Source of the DNA: Marnyiella aurantia
Lineage (GTDB): Bacteria; Bacteroidota; Bacteroidia; Flavobacteriales; Weeksellaceae
Length of the DNA stretch: 64,000 nt
Direction: 5' to 3'
Assembly: GCF_014041915.1 (NCBI RefSeq)
Contig: NZ_CP059472.1
Coordinates: forward strand, 868,001-932,000
This document shows, piece after piece, positions 45,084 to 54,270 of the stretch. Within the stretch, counting starts at the first letter, position 1; the number at the start of each line of letters is the position of its first letter. A model generated the notes under the pieces. The model saw only the letters and a list, made by a program, of their open reading frames with translations. It searched no databases and had not been told where the DNA came from. A program made the translations under genes and the position numbers.

Positions 45084-45212
45084 TCCATTAGACAATGTCA
45101 ATTAACTTAAAAAAGTTAATATTTATAGTTAGATTTATGATTTGAGCATCAGACAATTTACTTTTTTAGCAGGTAAGAGTTAATATTGTAACTGTTGATG
45201 TGTTGAAACCTG

Positions 45213-46268
45213 CTAATTCTTCTTTATGAACTTAAGGTATTCGCTCCAGTCGCCAATATCTGTCCACGATTTTTCGCTTACCGGAAAACAGCCTACCCTG
45301 CCACCGGCGCTGCGGGTCTTTTCAATAAGTTCAGTGATATGGAAGAACTGGTTTTCTGGGATGTCATCTATAAGTTCAGGATCCAGCAGGTAGACCCCCG
45401 TATTGATCATATAGCTGATGTCCGGCTTTTCAGACAGGCTTTCCAACGTGCCGTTCTCGCCGGATTCCACCACACCGTATGGGATACGGTAAGTCTTTAC
45501 CGCTGCAACAATTGTAATTTTATTTTTGTTCCTTACATGATAATCATAAACATCGCGGTAGTCCTGGTCTATAAGGATATCGCAGTTGGAGACAAAAAAG
45601 GGAGTTGTAATCTTATCTTTAAGCAGTGACACACTGCCGATGGTTCCGAGAGGTATTTCCTCTTTAAAGAAATCCACATTGTATTTGATTTCCAGATTAT
45701 CAAGATAGTACTTTAAGATCTCATATTTATAATTAACTGACATATAAAACCTGGTGCAGCCTATGGCGCAGAACTGATCCAGGATCAACTCCAGGATGGT
45801 TTTCTCATTGAGCGGGATCAGCGGCTTTGGAATCACGTTGGTAAGAGGTCTTAATCGGGTACCCTGGCCGCCGGCCATAATAACTACGGGCAGGTCAATT
45901 TTTTCCCTGGCTTCACTTTGGTGCATCTCAAAGAGATCCTGCCAGTAATAAACGTCCAGCAGTTCACCCGAAGCGGAGACTAAAGGCATGAATTCGGCGC
46001 GCAGACGGTGCATTTTGGCTTTCACAACCTCCATATCATCATCTACTGTCGCATATATTTTATGGGTATCAACAATGGGATCAATGGCTTCCGTCAGGCT
46101 GTGACCTTTTATAATAGCTCGCTGCAGGTCACCAATGGTAATCATTCCGAAAAAACGGTCCTCCCTGTTTACAATAAGCGATTTTACTCTCTCGTGATCC
46201 ATTTTTTCCAGTACCTGAAGTATCGTTCTTCCGGAATCAATGCTGAGGTCTAAAGTCTTTCTGTTCAT
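45213..46268 (-). CDS. CBS-domain sugar-1-phosphate nucleotidyltransferase (PtmE-like)
   Basis: Residues 1-115 form a CBS pair (ITIGDLQRAIIKG, MPLVSASGELLDVYYWQDL), and residues 127-350 a nucleotidyltransferase with VVIMAGGQGTRLRPLT, the metal Asp in VSNCDILIDQDY and the later DIGDWSEY. This domain order is that of PtmE, which makes GDP-GlcN in the Campylobacter legionaminic acid pathway. No NeuB-type synthase is present here, so legionaminate itself is not supported; the protein may activate another sugar phosphate. An AACACAAAC leader precedes the start. Confidence 0.84.
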   Translation of the reverse strand: MNRKTLDLSIDSGRTILQVLEKMDHERVKSLIVNREDRFFGMITIGDLQRAIIKGHSLTEAIDPIVDTHKIYATVDDDMEVVKAKMHRLRAEFMPLVSASGELLDVYYWQDLFEMHQSEAREKIDLPVVIMAGGQGTRLRPLTNVIPKPLIPLNEKTILELILDQFCAIGCTRFYMSVNYKYEILKYYLDNLEIKYNVDFFKEEIPLGTIGSVSLLKDKITTPFFVSNCDILIDQDYRDVYDYHVRNKNKITIVAAVKTYRIPYGVVESGENGTLESLSEKPDISYMINTGVYLLDPELIDDIPENQFFHITELIEKTRSAGGRVGCFPVSEKSWTDIGDWSEYLKFIKKN

Positions 46269-46360
46269 TTATTTATTTTCATGTTTGTGTTACTGTTTAT
46301 ACCTGGCGTGCACCGCAGCAATAGTCTGGTTTGTACCATGTCCTGTACAGGTTAAAAGAT

Positions 46361-47473
46361 CTAACCTAAATTGTACAGCAAATGAGGCTCTTCCCAATAA
46401 AAATAATAGATAAGACCTCCATCCCGAAGAGCTAATGCCATAACAGCAATGATCAGTACACTGTAAGTTACAGTCCGTGGAAAGCCTTTAGTATATCTGT
46501 TTACGGCCAAAGGGATCAACAGCATTATATAGAGATGAAAATACATGCTGATGCGGATCATGGACCCGTTGGAATAAATAAGCGGCCCAAAAAAGGTGAA
46601 TAAGGGCAGCATTAGGTAAATATTTGCCAACGCACGGCTGTTTTGCAGTTCCGTCTTTTTAATTGTTAAATAACAAAAAAGTGACACCAGCAGCAGGAGG
46701 GACATAAATGTGGTGGCCCCCCCCTGCACTTCACTCATCCCATAGTTGGCATATTTATCAACCCCAATGCTTGATCCCATGAGCACTATAATTTGATTGG
46801 TAAAAATAAGCACGACAGGAACCATCGCAAAAGAAAACAAGTGTATTGTTTTGAGATATTTAGGATTTATTCTGCTTAGCAGTAAAGGCAAAAGAAATAA
46901 CAGGGCAGTCATGTGAATAAACATGCCCAGAAAAATATAAAGCAAGGCCATTTTATATTTTCTTTCCGTCATAGACATATAGGCCATTATGCTCAAACCA
47001 ATGGCATATAACTGGCGGCCGCCGGAGAGCGAAATAATGTGAAACATTGCTACATACAGAATGTACGCAAATACAAGTTCTGTCATACTGCTGCTGTATC
47101 GGTACATTAATCTGCCCAGCGGTACAAAAAAGAACAGGTTGGCAATAAAGACAAACATCTGCCAGTTTATTGCGACCATACTTATCATTTTTTGAAAGAT
47201 CCAATAGCCAATATCACTTTCGTTGGTGTTGTAGAAATACCTCCCAATAAATTCATCCCATATCATACCCCACGATTTGCCCTGCACGTCATTATAAATA
47301 TCGTAATAATTCATGGTATCAGAACCCACACTTAAGCTGCGAAGGGAGGTTTCCAGAAGAAGTATAAAACTGACAAGGATGATAAAGGTCTTTCTGTTTC
47401 TGGCACTGTCAGCGGCTCCCAGAAATAATCCCAGAAGAATAATAAGAGGAAAGATTATAAAATTAATACTCAT
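46361..47473 (-). CDS. wzy: EpsG-family polymerase (second Wzy)
   Basis: Polytopic membrane protein of 370 residues, about ten hydrophobic segments. EpsG marks are SLRSLSVGSDTMNYYDIYND after the first segments, NESDIGYWIFQKM, and SGGRQLYAIGLSIMAY. It overlaps the upstream GT4 gene by 11 bases. It is clearly different from the polymerase at 12075-13115, so the locus can encode two repeat-unit specificities. Confidence 0.85.
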   Translation of the reverse strand: MSINFIIFPLIILLGLFLGAADSARNRKTFIILVSFILLLETSLRSLSVGSDTMNYYDIYNDVQGKSWGMIWDEFIGRYFYNTNESDIGYWIFQKMISMVAINWQMFVFIANLFFFVPLGRLMYRYSSSMTELVFAYILYVAMFHIISLSGGRQLYAIGLSIMAYMSMTERKYKMALLYIFLGMFIHMTALLFLLPLLLSRINPKYLKTIHLFSFAMVPVVLIFTNQIIVLMGSSIGVDKYANYGMSEVQGGATTFMSLLLLVSLFCYLTIKKTELQNSRALANIYLMLPLFTFFGPLIYSNGSMIRISMYFHLYIMLLIPLAVNRYTKGFPRTVTYSVLIIAVMALALRDGGLIYYFYWEEPHLLYNLG

Positions 47474-48740
47474 TTACGTCACGTTTAATGCGCTTATAAG
47501 CTTCAGTCCACTTTAGCATCATCTCATAATTATTGGTTTGCTGCGCTTCCAGTTTCGCGGCATTGCCTTTCAGCGTTTCTGGCAGTTCCGGTTCTGCTAG
47601 TAAACGGTCTATATTAGCAGCCATCGCGCCGTAATCTCCCTGTGCACTCAGCAGAACCGTCTCGCTTTCTCTGTTAAGTTCTGTGGTACCACCTTCTGTA
47701 ACCGTTGTAATTACGGGCAGCCCGTTGCTCATGGCTTCACGAATGGTATTTGGTACAAAATCCATTTTTAGAGGCAGCAGCGCATATTTGGCTTTGCGTA
47801 TTTCTGTAATCACATCGTCCAGCGTAGGTAACCTGCCTGCAAAGGTAACATTTTCCCGAAGTCCATTGGCTTCAATAATATCATCCAGTTCTTTGCGGAA
47901 GGCGGCGTCATAACCACCAACAAAATGCAGCGTAATTTGAGGATGTTTTTTCTGGGCGATGGCAAAAGCTTTCAGCGCATCATCACCGGCCTTATTTATT
48001 CCAGCTGCGAAATAAACAAAATCGTAGCGCTTTTCTGTTTCACTAAGGTCAATATCCTTACCCATGGCTATGGATATATTGAGAAAACGGACGTCCGGCT
48101 TGATTTCACTAAGTATATAATCCCGGAATTCCTTAACCTCCGTTCCTATATAATCTGCCCGCTGAATCAGTTGTCTTTCCAGTCTTCCTTTATAAGCAAA
48201 ACTAACTTTCTCCAGAGGTTCCTGAGTTACAGGGACCAGCCTTTCCAGCAAAGCCTGCAGCTGCAGTATAGTGGGTATATTTTCAGGTACATCCAGCAGA
48301 CCCAGGGAATACTGGGGATTCTCCGCACCGATCACGTGCACGATGTCCGGTTTGATCTTGCGGATATACTTCTTAATATAACTGCGGTTACCGGGAAACA
48401 GGGATTTATGTTTGGTGACAAGCTGATAGTAAATCTGGCTGATGAGTCCGCTGTTCTCTTCCCGGAAGAAATGGTAATGGATGCCGTTTATTGTAAACTG
48501 CACTTCTTTTTCAGAGAGATAGCGTACCGGAGTAATGACGTGAAGTTCCACCTCTTCAATTTTCTCGAACTCCCGGATCGCGTTGGTGTTCCAGACCGCC
48601 GAATCTATATTCTCGTTGGTGGACTGGCCTTTTTTAGCCAGAATGTAGCGCAACAGCGGATTTACCTTTGTGGAATAATGTTTCCTTACCATCGGGTTGG
48701 AAAAGGAACAGATCATGGCGACCTTAATTTTACCCGCCAT
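47463..48740 (-). CDS. Glycosyltransferase family 4
   Basis: GT-B enzyme, 425 residues. The acceptor half includes KVAMICSFSNPMVRKHYS and KPDIVHVIGAENPQYSLG; the donor half has FVYFAAGINKAGDDALKAF, ITLHFVGGYDAAF, LLPLKMDFVPNTIREAMSNG with the Glu of the catalytic pair, and VTEGGTTELN. One base separates its ATG from the LpxD-like stop. Donor unknown. Confidence 0.88.
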   Translation of the reverse strand: MAGKIKVAMICSFSNPMVRKHYSTKVNPLLRYILAKKGQSTNENIDSAVWNTNAIREFEKIEEVELHVITPVRYLSEKEVQFTINGIHYHFFREENSGLISQIYYQLVTKHKSLFPGNRSYIKKYIRKIKPDIVHVIGAENPQYSLGLLDVPENIPTILQLQALLERLVPVTQEPLEKVSFAYKGRLERQLIQRADYIGTEVKEFRDYILSEIKPDVRFLNISIAMGKDIDLSETEKRYDFVYFAAGINKAGDDALKAFAIAQKKHPQITLHFVGGYDAAFRKELDDIIEANGLRENVTFAGRLPTLDDVITEIRKAKYALLPLKMDFVPNTIREAMSNGLPVITTVTEGGTTELNRESETVLLSAQGDYGAMAANIDRLLAEPELPETLKGNAAKLEAQQTNNYEMMLKWTEAYKRIKRDVNEY

Positions 48741-48741
48741 A

Positions 48742-49659
48742 CTACCTGTTTAACAGTTTTGCGGGATTGCCTGTCCAAACCTCATCGGCAGGAACATCTT
48801 TTACCACTACCGAGCCCATGCCCAAAAGTGCGCCCGCTCCCACCTTGCGGTGATCGCGGATGGAGGTATTGGGACCTACCCAAACATCATCCCCCAGGAC
48901 ACAGGAGCCGGAGATCTCTGAGCAGGCGATGACCATTACGTTCCTGCCCAAATCCACATTATGCGAAATGTGACAGAGGTTATCAATTTTGGTATGATCG
49001 CCTATAACGGTGTCAGATAATGCGCCGCGATCTATGCAGGTATTCCCGCCCACTTCCACGTAGTTACCTATGATCACACCGCCAATCTGAGGAAAACGGA
49101 AACGGTTGCCCTGGCTGTCTTTCTCATAACCGAAACCGGCGCCCCCTATTACAGCACCTTCCTTGAAGAAACAGTTTTCACCGATCGTCACCTTATCATA
49201 AATTCTCACATAGGCAGAAATTACAGTACCCTTACCGATTTTTGCTTTGCCGATATGAACGTAAGGCCCGATATAAACGTCTGGACCAATTTCGGCTTCG
49301 GGATGGATAACTGCCGTCGGATGAATACCCGGCTCTTCCTTTTCCACAAAAAACTCGTTAGCTACCAGGGAAAAAGCCATCTTGGGATTAGGCACTATAA
49401 TAAGGGTTTTCCCGGCAGCCTTCATAGCATCACTGTATACTACTTCAGCGTCTGCCAGAATCACTTTTGCGGGCGTACCCTCGGCGATTTCCTGTTTATT
49501 AGTTTTAATGGAGTTCACCCAATCAAGCGTCGTAGCTGTCGTTTTTTTTGGGTCTGCAATATGATCTGCGAACACATCTTCCACAGGACCGTGAACAGTT
49601 GGACTAACTGCTTGAAGAGCATTCAGTATTTGCTCCAGGCTTATTTTTTTTACTGTCAT
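48742..49659 (-). CDS. LpxD-like N-acyltransferase
   Basis: Left-handed beta-helix acyltransferase. The N-terminal uridine-binding domain and helix (ISLEQILNAL) match LpxD, and the helix has GGAGFGYEKD, CIDRGALSDTVIGDHTKIDN and ISHNVDLGRN with the catalytic His at 233. LpxD uses an acyl-ACP donor to acylate a UDP-amino sugar. Here a dedicated ACP and FkbH lie just upstream, so it more likely places a special acyl group on a repeat-unit amino sugar than makes lipid A. A separate housekeeping lpxD would be expected elsewhere. Confidence 0.85.
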   Translation of the reverse strand: MTVKKISLEQILNALQAVSPTVHGPVEDVFADHIADPKKTTATTLDWVNSIKTNKQEIAEGTPAKVILADAEVVYSDAMKAAGKTLIIVPNPKMAFSLVANEFFVEKEEPGIHPTAVIHPEAEIGPDVYIGPYVHIGKAKIGKGTVISAYVRIYDKVTIGENCFFKEGAVIGGAGFGYEKDSQGNRFRFPQIGGVIIGNYVEVGGNTCIDRGALSDTVIGDHTKIDNLCHISHNVDLGRNVMVIACSEISGSCVLGDDVWVGPNTSIRDHRKVGAGALLGMGSVVVKDVPADEVWTGNPAKLLNR

Positions 49660-49679
49660 TTCTGTTTGTGTTTTTTTAC

Positions 49680-50450
49680 TCAGTCGTTACCGTTTATATC
49701 GCCATCCCAGTCAATATTCTTCTGACCGATGGCAGCCAGGTGAATGTCGTATGTTTCTTTCATCCATTTTGCACGGTCATCTATTACTTTAAATACACGC
49801 TGGCGCGGCGGCAGCACTTCCTCCTGCCACATGCCGTCGTGAAACAGAAGTTGCAGTGCTAATTCCTTAGCCTCTGTCAGGCGGTCTTCCATCCTTTCAA
49901 AACGCCAGTGACCAAGAGAGTCCGCATTATATGCATACTTGCCTCTAAAATAATCAGAATACACATTCAGAAGTCCACCATATTTCTCCTTGCGGCAGGA
50001 AAGGGTAAAATCAGTATTGTTATGAAATGAAAATGCTTTCAGTTCTGTGTCGAAATACTTCTCCAAAATCTCTTTATCGAATTCAATAGCTTTGTCCAGT
50101 TGCGATTCATCGGTAATGTTCCAGAAGCGACTGTCGAAGTGAAGACCTAACTGATGCCCAAGGCTTTGAATTTGCTTAATCCCTTCAAAACTTCTTCTTT
50201 CCAGCAGATTATACCATTCGCTGTGCAGCTGGATAAAATAGGTTGATTTAATACCCAACTCGGCCTCAATTTCCGCCATTCGCACCGCGATAGGGATCGA
50301 AAATTCCAAATCATGCCGTAAAAGTATTGATCTTGGTACATATTCCTGATCAAATGACCGGAATTCATAATTTGCTAACCCAAGAGATAGTAATCGGCAG
50401 TAATTACTAAGGGTAAAATCACTGAATTTATATTTTTCGCTATAATTCAT
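49680..50450 (-). CDS. Polysaccharide-deacetylase-like protein
   Basis: 256 residues. The N-terminal half has LLRHDLEFSIPIAVRMAE with the Asp of the fold, KSTYFIQLHSEWYNLL, and SLGHQLGLHFDSRF with conserved His. The end carries LLFHDGMWQEE. This is the variant seen beside carrier-protein and acyltransferase genes in polysaccharide loci; whether it is an active deacetylase is unclear because the H-x3-H pair is replaced by H-x4-H. 54 bases separate it from the ACP gene. Confidence 0.75.
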   Translation of the reverse strand: MNYSEKYKFSDFTLSNYCRLLSLGLANYEFRSFDQEYVPRSILLRHDLEFSIPIAVRMAEIEAELGIKSTYFIQLHSEWYNLLERRSFEGIKQIQSLGHQLGLHFDSRFWNITDESQLDKAIEFDKEILEKYFDTELKAFSFHNNTDFTLSCRKEKYGGLLNVYSDYFRGKYAYNADSLGHWRFERMEDRLTEAKELALQLLFHDGMWQEEVLPPRQRVFKVIDDRAKWMKETYDIHLAAIGQKNIDWDGDINGND

Positions 50451-50504
50451 CTCCTATTACTTAAAAAGATTTTGATTCCGATTAATCTCATTTACTGCTG
50501 TTGC

Positions 50505-50729
50505 TCACGCCTTTGCTTTGACCAGGTCGTAGATTGAGGAAAAGCTCATCAATTCCAGAGCTTCATCATCATCAAACTCAATATCAAACTCCTCCTCCAA
50601 AGCGACTACTAAATTTAAGTGCTTTAGCGAATCCCAGTTTTCGATATTATCCGGGGATGACTCGGCGTTTATTTGTTCAGCAGGCATCTCAAACACTGAG
50701 GCCATTACATTTTTAATTCTTGTTTCCAT
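50505..50729 (-). CDS. Acyl carrier protein
   Basis: 74 residues, acidic, four-helix pattern. The phosphopantetheine site is S34 in NWDSLKHLNLVVALEEEF. Acidic residues crowd helix 2-3 (FDIEFDDDEALEL). It overlaps the FkbH gene by 17 bases, so it is a dedicated carrier rather than the fatty-acid ACP. FkbH enzymes load a C3 unit onto such carriers, and the LpxD-like protein two genes on could transfer it. Confidence 0.92.
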   Translation of the reverse strand: METRIKNVMASVFEMPAEQINAESSPDNIENWDSLKHLNLVVALEEEFDIEFDDDEALELMSFSSIYDLVKAKA

Positions 50730-52449
50730 TTTCTATTTTAATATAATTAATATTACTTTCCCTGTAGTTATCTAAGTTTAATTTGTACGCTCCGTCACTC
50801 CCATTCTCCTTATCAAAAGAGCAGTTTTCATAAAATTCTGCAACTTGCATGTTCTTTGGTGTTGCTGTATAAATGGCTGAAATTGAACCATAGTTCGTAT
50901 TTCTGAGATCACGTATGATGTAATCCATCACTTTATATTCAATATTTCGGCCTATTATTCTGCAACTCATCAGGAAGGTATCAATATGGAGCAGTTCTTT
51001 GGTTAAATCCACAATACTAAGACCTGTAAGACCGTTATCACCAAATTTATCGGAAACAGACCAGGCGTAAACCGCATAATCGCCGGATGCAACAAAGCCT
51101 TGGATATCGATATCAGTATATCGCTTTGTAGTCAGGTTAAATTGGTTTGTCTTTTGGGTAAGTTGTGACATTCTTGGTATAAGTTCTCTATCATCTTTAA
51201 AGATTTTAACACTTAAATCCAATGATGTTAAATAATCTTCTATCTTTGAGAAACTCTTTTTTGAATCTTCCCTTTCTGACTGCTCTTTATAAATTTTTGC
51301 TTTAAGTAAATCCTCCTGTGTTACATTGTTGTTAAAGAACAAGCCCAAATTAGAGCGCAGCATATCCGGATATTCATAGATTTTCTCAGGTACCTGGAGT
51401 ACTGTAATTTCAGGGATTTGTTCTTTTATTAAATTGGTTTCAAAAGAGGAGTCATCTACAAATACAATACTGTCCAAACCTATATTAAGGTCAGAAGCGA
51501 TTTGCCGAAGATTCATCGCTTTATCAGTCCAATTGACCTTTTTAATTGTAATTATTTCCTCTCTGATCAGCATGTCAGGATGCTCTTGCACCACCTGATC
51601 CACATCGCCCGGATTATTCTTACTGCATAAGCCTATTAATACACCCTTTCGGCTAAGTGCTACTGCGAGACTCTGTATTTCGTGAAATATTACACCTGGA
51701 CTAAAATGGGCAGACATTTGAATCTTCTCAAAACCATCTTCACCAAGGATCCCTCTCCAAAGTGTGTTATCACAGTCAAAGATCAGTGCCTTCTTCGTTT
51801 TACCGTTTGCCGCTGTGAAAATTGGTTTTACAAGTTGTGCGTAATTTTTAAAAAAATCAATACTATAGAGCGCCTGTGATGAGTAAAAATGTCTAAAATT
51901 AACACTTCTGTTCAGACCGATTTTATTAAATACCTTTTCAATATTCACAAGGATGACATTATCCGGCTTATTTTCAACTACAAAACTGTTTAATCTATCC
52001 GCTAACACTTCCAAATTACTGTTTGGTACTGCTTGGAATGAAAATACTGAAGGTGTAAACTTATGGAATATTACCAGGGAAGAACTTTTTAAGTTTCTGA
52101 ATGTCAAATCTATTTCCAAACAGGTTTTCTGCACCAGTTCTTCAAGGCGTTCCTCAGTCAATTGTTCAATTTTCAGATATAAGCCTTCAACCAAATTACA
52201 GAGCTCCCAAAATATTACGACAGCATTTGAATCTTCTACTTTTGCACTGTCCTGAACAATATTATCGAAATCGCCAAATTCCAGCGAAGCATTAATTTTT
52301 TCCAACCGTAAATCATACTCCATTATCTCCTTCAGTTGATGAACGATAATGTTGGACAGGACTGAAATTTTATAACCTGGATTCGCTTCCAGATTTTTTC
52401 TTAATGCCACATTCTGTTGCAATATTTCCGAATAGGTTAAATTTTCCAT
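50713..52449 (-). CDS. FkbH-like HAD-IIIC enzyme with C-terminal acyltransferase-like domain
   Basis: Proteins of this family dephosphorylate 1,3-bisphosphoglycerate and load a glyceryl group onto an ACP. The HAD motif is ALIFDCDNTLWRGILGEDG (D225, D227 when starting at the ATG at 52449), with ICSKNN and VFVDDSSFE as later HAD motifs. The last ~170 residues are GNAT-like (VYAWSVSDKFGDNGLTGLS), and the first ~200 an extra domain. About 578 residues, full length. The ATG at 52449 is preferred to a TTG eight codons earlier. The acyl group in this pathway is inferred from the family. Confidence 0.9.
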   Translation of the reverse strand: MENLTYSEILQQNVALRKNLEANPGYKISVLSNIIVHQLKEIMEYDLRLEKINASLEFGDFDNIVQDSAKVEDSNAVVIFWELCNLVEGLYLKIEQLTEERLEELVQKTCLEIDLTFRNLKSSSLVIFHKFTPSVFSFQAVPNSNLEVLADRLNSFVVENKPDNVILVNIEKVFNKIGLNRSVNFRHFYSSQALYSIDFFKNYAQLVKPIFTAANGKTKKALIFDCDNTLWRGILGEDGFEKIQMSAHFSPGVIFHEIQSLAVALSRKGVLIGLCSKNNPGDVDQVVQEHPDMLIREEIITIKKVNWTDKAMNLRQIASDLNIGLDSIVFVDDSSFETNLIKEQIPEITVLQVPEKIYEYPDMLRSNLGLFFNNNVTQEDLLKAKIYKEQSEREDSKKSFSKIEDYLTSLDLSVKIFKDDRELIPRMSQLTQKTNQFNLTTKRYTDIDIQGFVASGDYAVYAWSVSDKFGDNGLTGLSIVDLTKELLHIDTFLMSCRIIGRNIEYKVMDYIIRDLRNTNYGSISAIYTATPKNMQVAEFYENCSFDKENGSDGAYKLNLDNYRESNINYIKIENGNKN

Positions 52450-52538
52450 ATTAGTATTTTTGCTCTGTTTCAACTACCATTCTTTGTATTGCATAATTAA
52501 TCGCAGCTTTGAACCGGCAGTTTTCTGAGCTGCTGTTT

Positions 52539-53072
52539 TTATTTAAAGTCATTCTTCAATAAGGCCATAATAACCATGTCCTCATATTTCCCGTCTGCAT
52601 ATATATGCTCCTTAAACAGAGCTTCCTGCTTAAACCCACCCATTAATTTGTGAAGTATAATTGCGGGTCTGTTAATAGCTATTATTTGTGCCTGAATTTT
52701 CCTAAGGTTCAGGACATTAAAGGCATATCTAAACAGAAGCTTAGCCGCCTCTTTAGTATAACCCTTACCCTGCTTCTCATTATCGCCTACAATCAAACCG
52801 TAAGTACAGGTACCAGAAATCCAATCGATAGTATTGAGTGATATAATTCCAGAAAATTCACCTGATTCAATTTCATCAATTCCCAGATAAATATTTCTGT
52901 TACTTTTATCATTAAGCACGTAATCAAACCATTCCCGATCCATTTCCTTTGTTTTTGGAAAGCGGATTCCCTGTGTCAGCTTAACCAGTTCCAGATTATT
53001 ACGCCACTCATGGGTTTTATCTAAATCCTCTATTTTTAGAGGCCGAAGTATTACTTTTTCTCCTTTTAACAT
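52539..53072 (-). CDS. GNAT-family N-acetyltransferase (RimJ/RimL or PseH type)
   Basis: 177 residues. EKVILRPLKIEDLDKTHEWR is the usual first strand and helix, YGLIVGDNEKQGKGYTKEAA the acetyl-CoA pyrophosphate loop, and INRPAIILHKLMGGFKQEA the conserved Asn-bearing helix. The ATG at 53072 (MLKGEK) is chosen: it follows an AAAACACAACT leader, and 27 codons further upstream are non-conserved. In sugar loci such enzymes acetylate a 4-amino-6-deoxy sugar; the DegT aminotransferase two genes upstream would supply it. Confidence 0.88.
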   Translation of the reverse strand: MLKGEKVILRPLKIEDLDKTHEWRNNLELVKLTQGIRFPKTKEMDREWFDYVLNDKSNRNIYLGIDEIESGEFSGIISLNTIDWISGTCTYGLIVGDNEKQGKGYTKEAAKLLFRYAFNVLNLRKIQAQIIAINRPAIILHKLMGGFKQEALFKEHIYADGKYEDMVIMALLKNDFK

Positions 53073-53085
53073 AGTTGTGTTTTTT

Positions 53086-54270
53086 TTAATTGCCGAATAA
53101 GCACTGATCAATAAGAGCAGTAATTTTATCTTTCTGCTCCGACAGATTATCACGATGAGTACCTGTCAAAATCAGATGTCCATATCTGTTTAGACTGTCA
53201 GTGATCCTGTTGGTTTCTTCTCCTATTTTCTTATCTAAATGCAGAGAGGTAATGCCTGGAAAATCCTTTAGAATCAGTTCCTTGTCCAGAGCATTTTTTA
53301 CTGTAAATCTTTCTCCAAAATCAAAGAAAGACACCATTGCCGCTGCCTCTTTCCGCGTAAATTCAATATCACGCCCGGTAGCGATACGCAGAAGCTGATC
53401 TTCAATACTTACTCCTGTGGACAAAGGTACCAAATCTGAGGTGATAAAATCGCCGCCCAGGCGGGGTCCGATCTCAATCACCGTTACTTTACCACTGTTA
53501 ATTTTCAGTTCAGGATGTAAGGCACAGTTGTTCAATCCGCTATAATCAACAATTTTCTGGATCAGGGCTTCGATTTCAGGCTTCAACTCCATAAAGCGGG
53601 AAGGTTGGATATGACCCAATTCCACATTATACGGCGGTGGCGTCACAATTTTGTCGGTAAGCTGCAGGATATGCACTTTACCGTGCTGTACCAAGGCTTC
53701 CACGCTGATCTCATCACCTTCGATATATTCCTCAATAAGGTAATTGCCATCACGGGAATGCTGCAGTGTTTCTTTAATGGCCAGCGCCAGCTCTTCTTTA
53801 TTGTGAGCTTTGATGACGCCACGGCTGCCTGAATTGACCACCGGTTTTGTAATTACGGGAAAGGTAAAATCTAAACCTTTAACATCAACCTCACCGGTAA
53901 ACATCTGACCTTTGGCGTGCGGCAGGTTGTTTTCCTTAAGAAATTCCTTGAATTTAGCCTTGTCCAGTACCGTGTCGCAGCTTTGGTACGATGGAAAAGG
54001 CAGGTCCAGTTCTTCCGCAATCCGGCACATCATCAGGATGGGCTTGTCCGTAGCTGCGGTAACTAACCCCTTTAGCCGGTACTGTTTTGCAAGGTCCAGA
54101 GTGGCGTCATAATCCTGACCGCCCACCGGGATGAAAACATCTGCCAGTTCTTTTCCGGGTGCATTCGGATCGGGATCGATTACGATGCTGGTATATCCCG
54201 CCAGTTTAATGCGGTTGATAATGGAGCACTGCAGGGTTCCGCCCCCAAAAACAAGGATATTATCCTTCAT
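53086..54270 (-). CDS. ATP-grasp ligase
   Basis: Carbamoyl-phosphate-synthase-like ATP-grasp enzyme, 394 residues. The N-terminal biotin-carboxylase-like fold (MKDNILVFGGGTLQCSI) is followed by ITKPVVNSGSRGVIKAHN (the P-loop-like grasp), LIEEYIEGDEISVEALV and VTVIEIGPRLGGDF with the metal-binding acidic residues. These enzymes form amide bonds between a carboxylate and an amine. Its position beside an aminotransferase and a carrier-protein cassette suggests it links an amino acid or hydroxy acid to a sugar amine. The stop of the DegT gene shares one base with its start. Confidence 0.84.
   Translation of the reverse strand: MKDNILVFGGGTLQCSIINRIKLAGYTSIVIDPDPNAPGKELADVFIPVGGQDYDATLDLAKQYRLKGLVTAATDKPILMMCRIAEELDLPFPSYQSCDTVLDKAKFKEFLKENNLPHAKGQMFTGEVDVKGLDFTFPVITKPVVNSGSRGVIKAHNKEELALAIKETLQHSRDGNYLIEEYIEGDEISVEALVQHGKVHILQLTDKIVTPPPYNVELGHIQPSRFMELKPEIEALIQKIVDYSGLNNCALHPELKINSGKVTVIEIGPRLGGDFITSDLVPLSTGVSIEDQLLRIATGRDIEFTRKEAAAMVSFFDFGERFTVKNALDKELILKDFPGITSLHLDKKIGEETNRITDSLNRYGHLILTGTHRDNLSEQKDKITALIDQCLFGN

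Noticed and set aside
47925-48932. Long plus-strand open frame of 335 codons
   Set aside because: It is antisense across two well-supported genes (GT4 and the LpxD-like acyltransferase) and encodes no recognisable domain.
53073-53153. N-terminal extension of the GNAT gene
   Set aside because: The 27 extra codons overlap the ATP-grasp 3' end, are not conserved-looking, and the ATG at 53072 has a typical A-rich leader.
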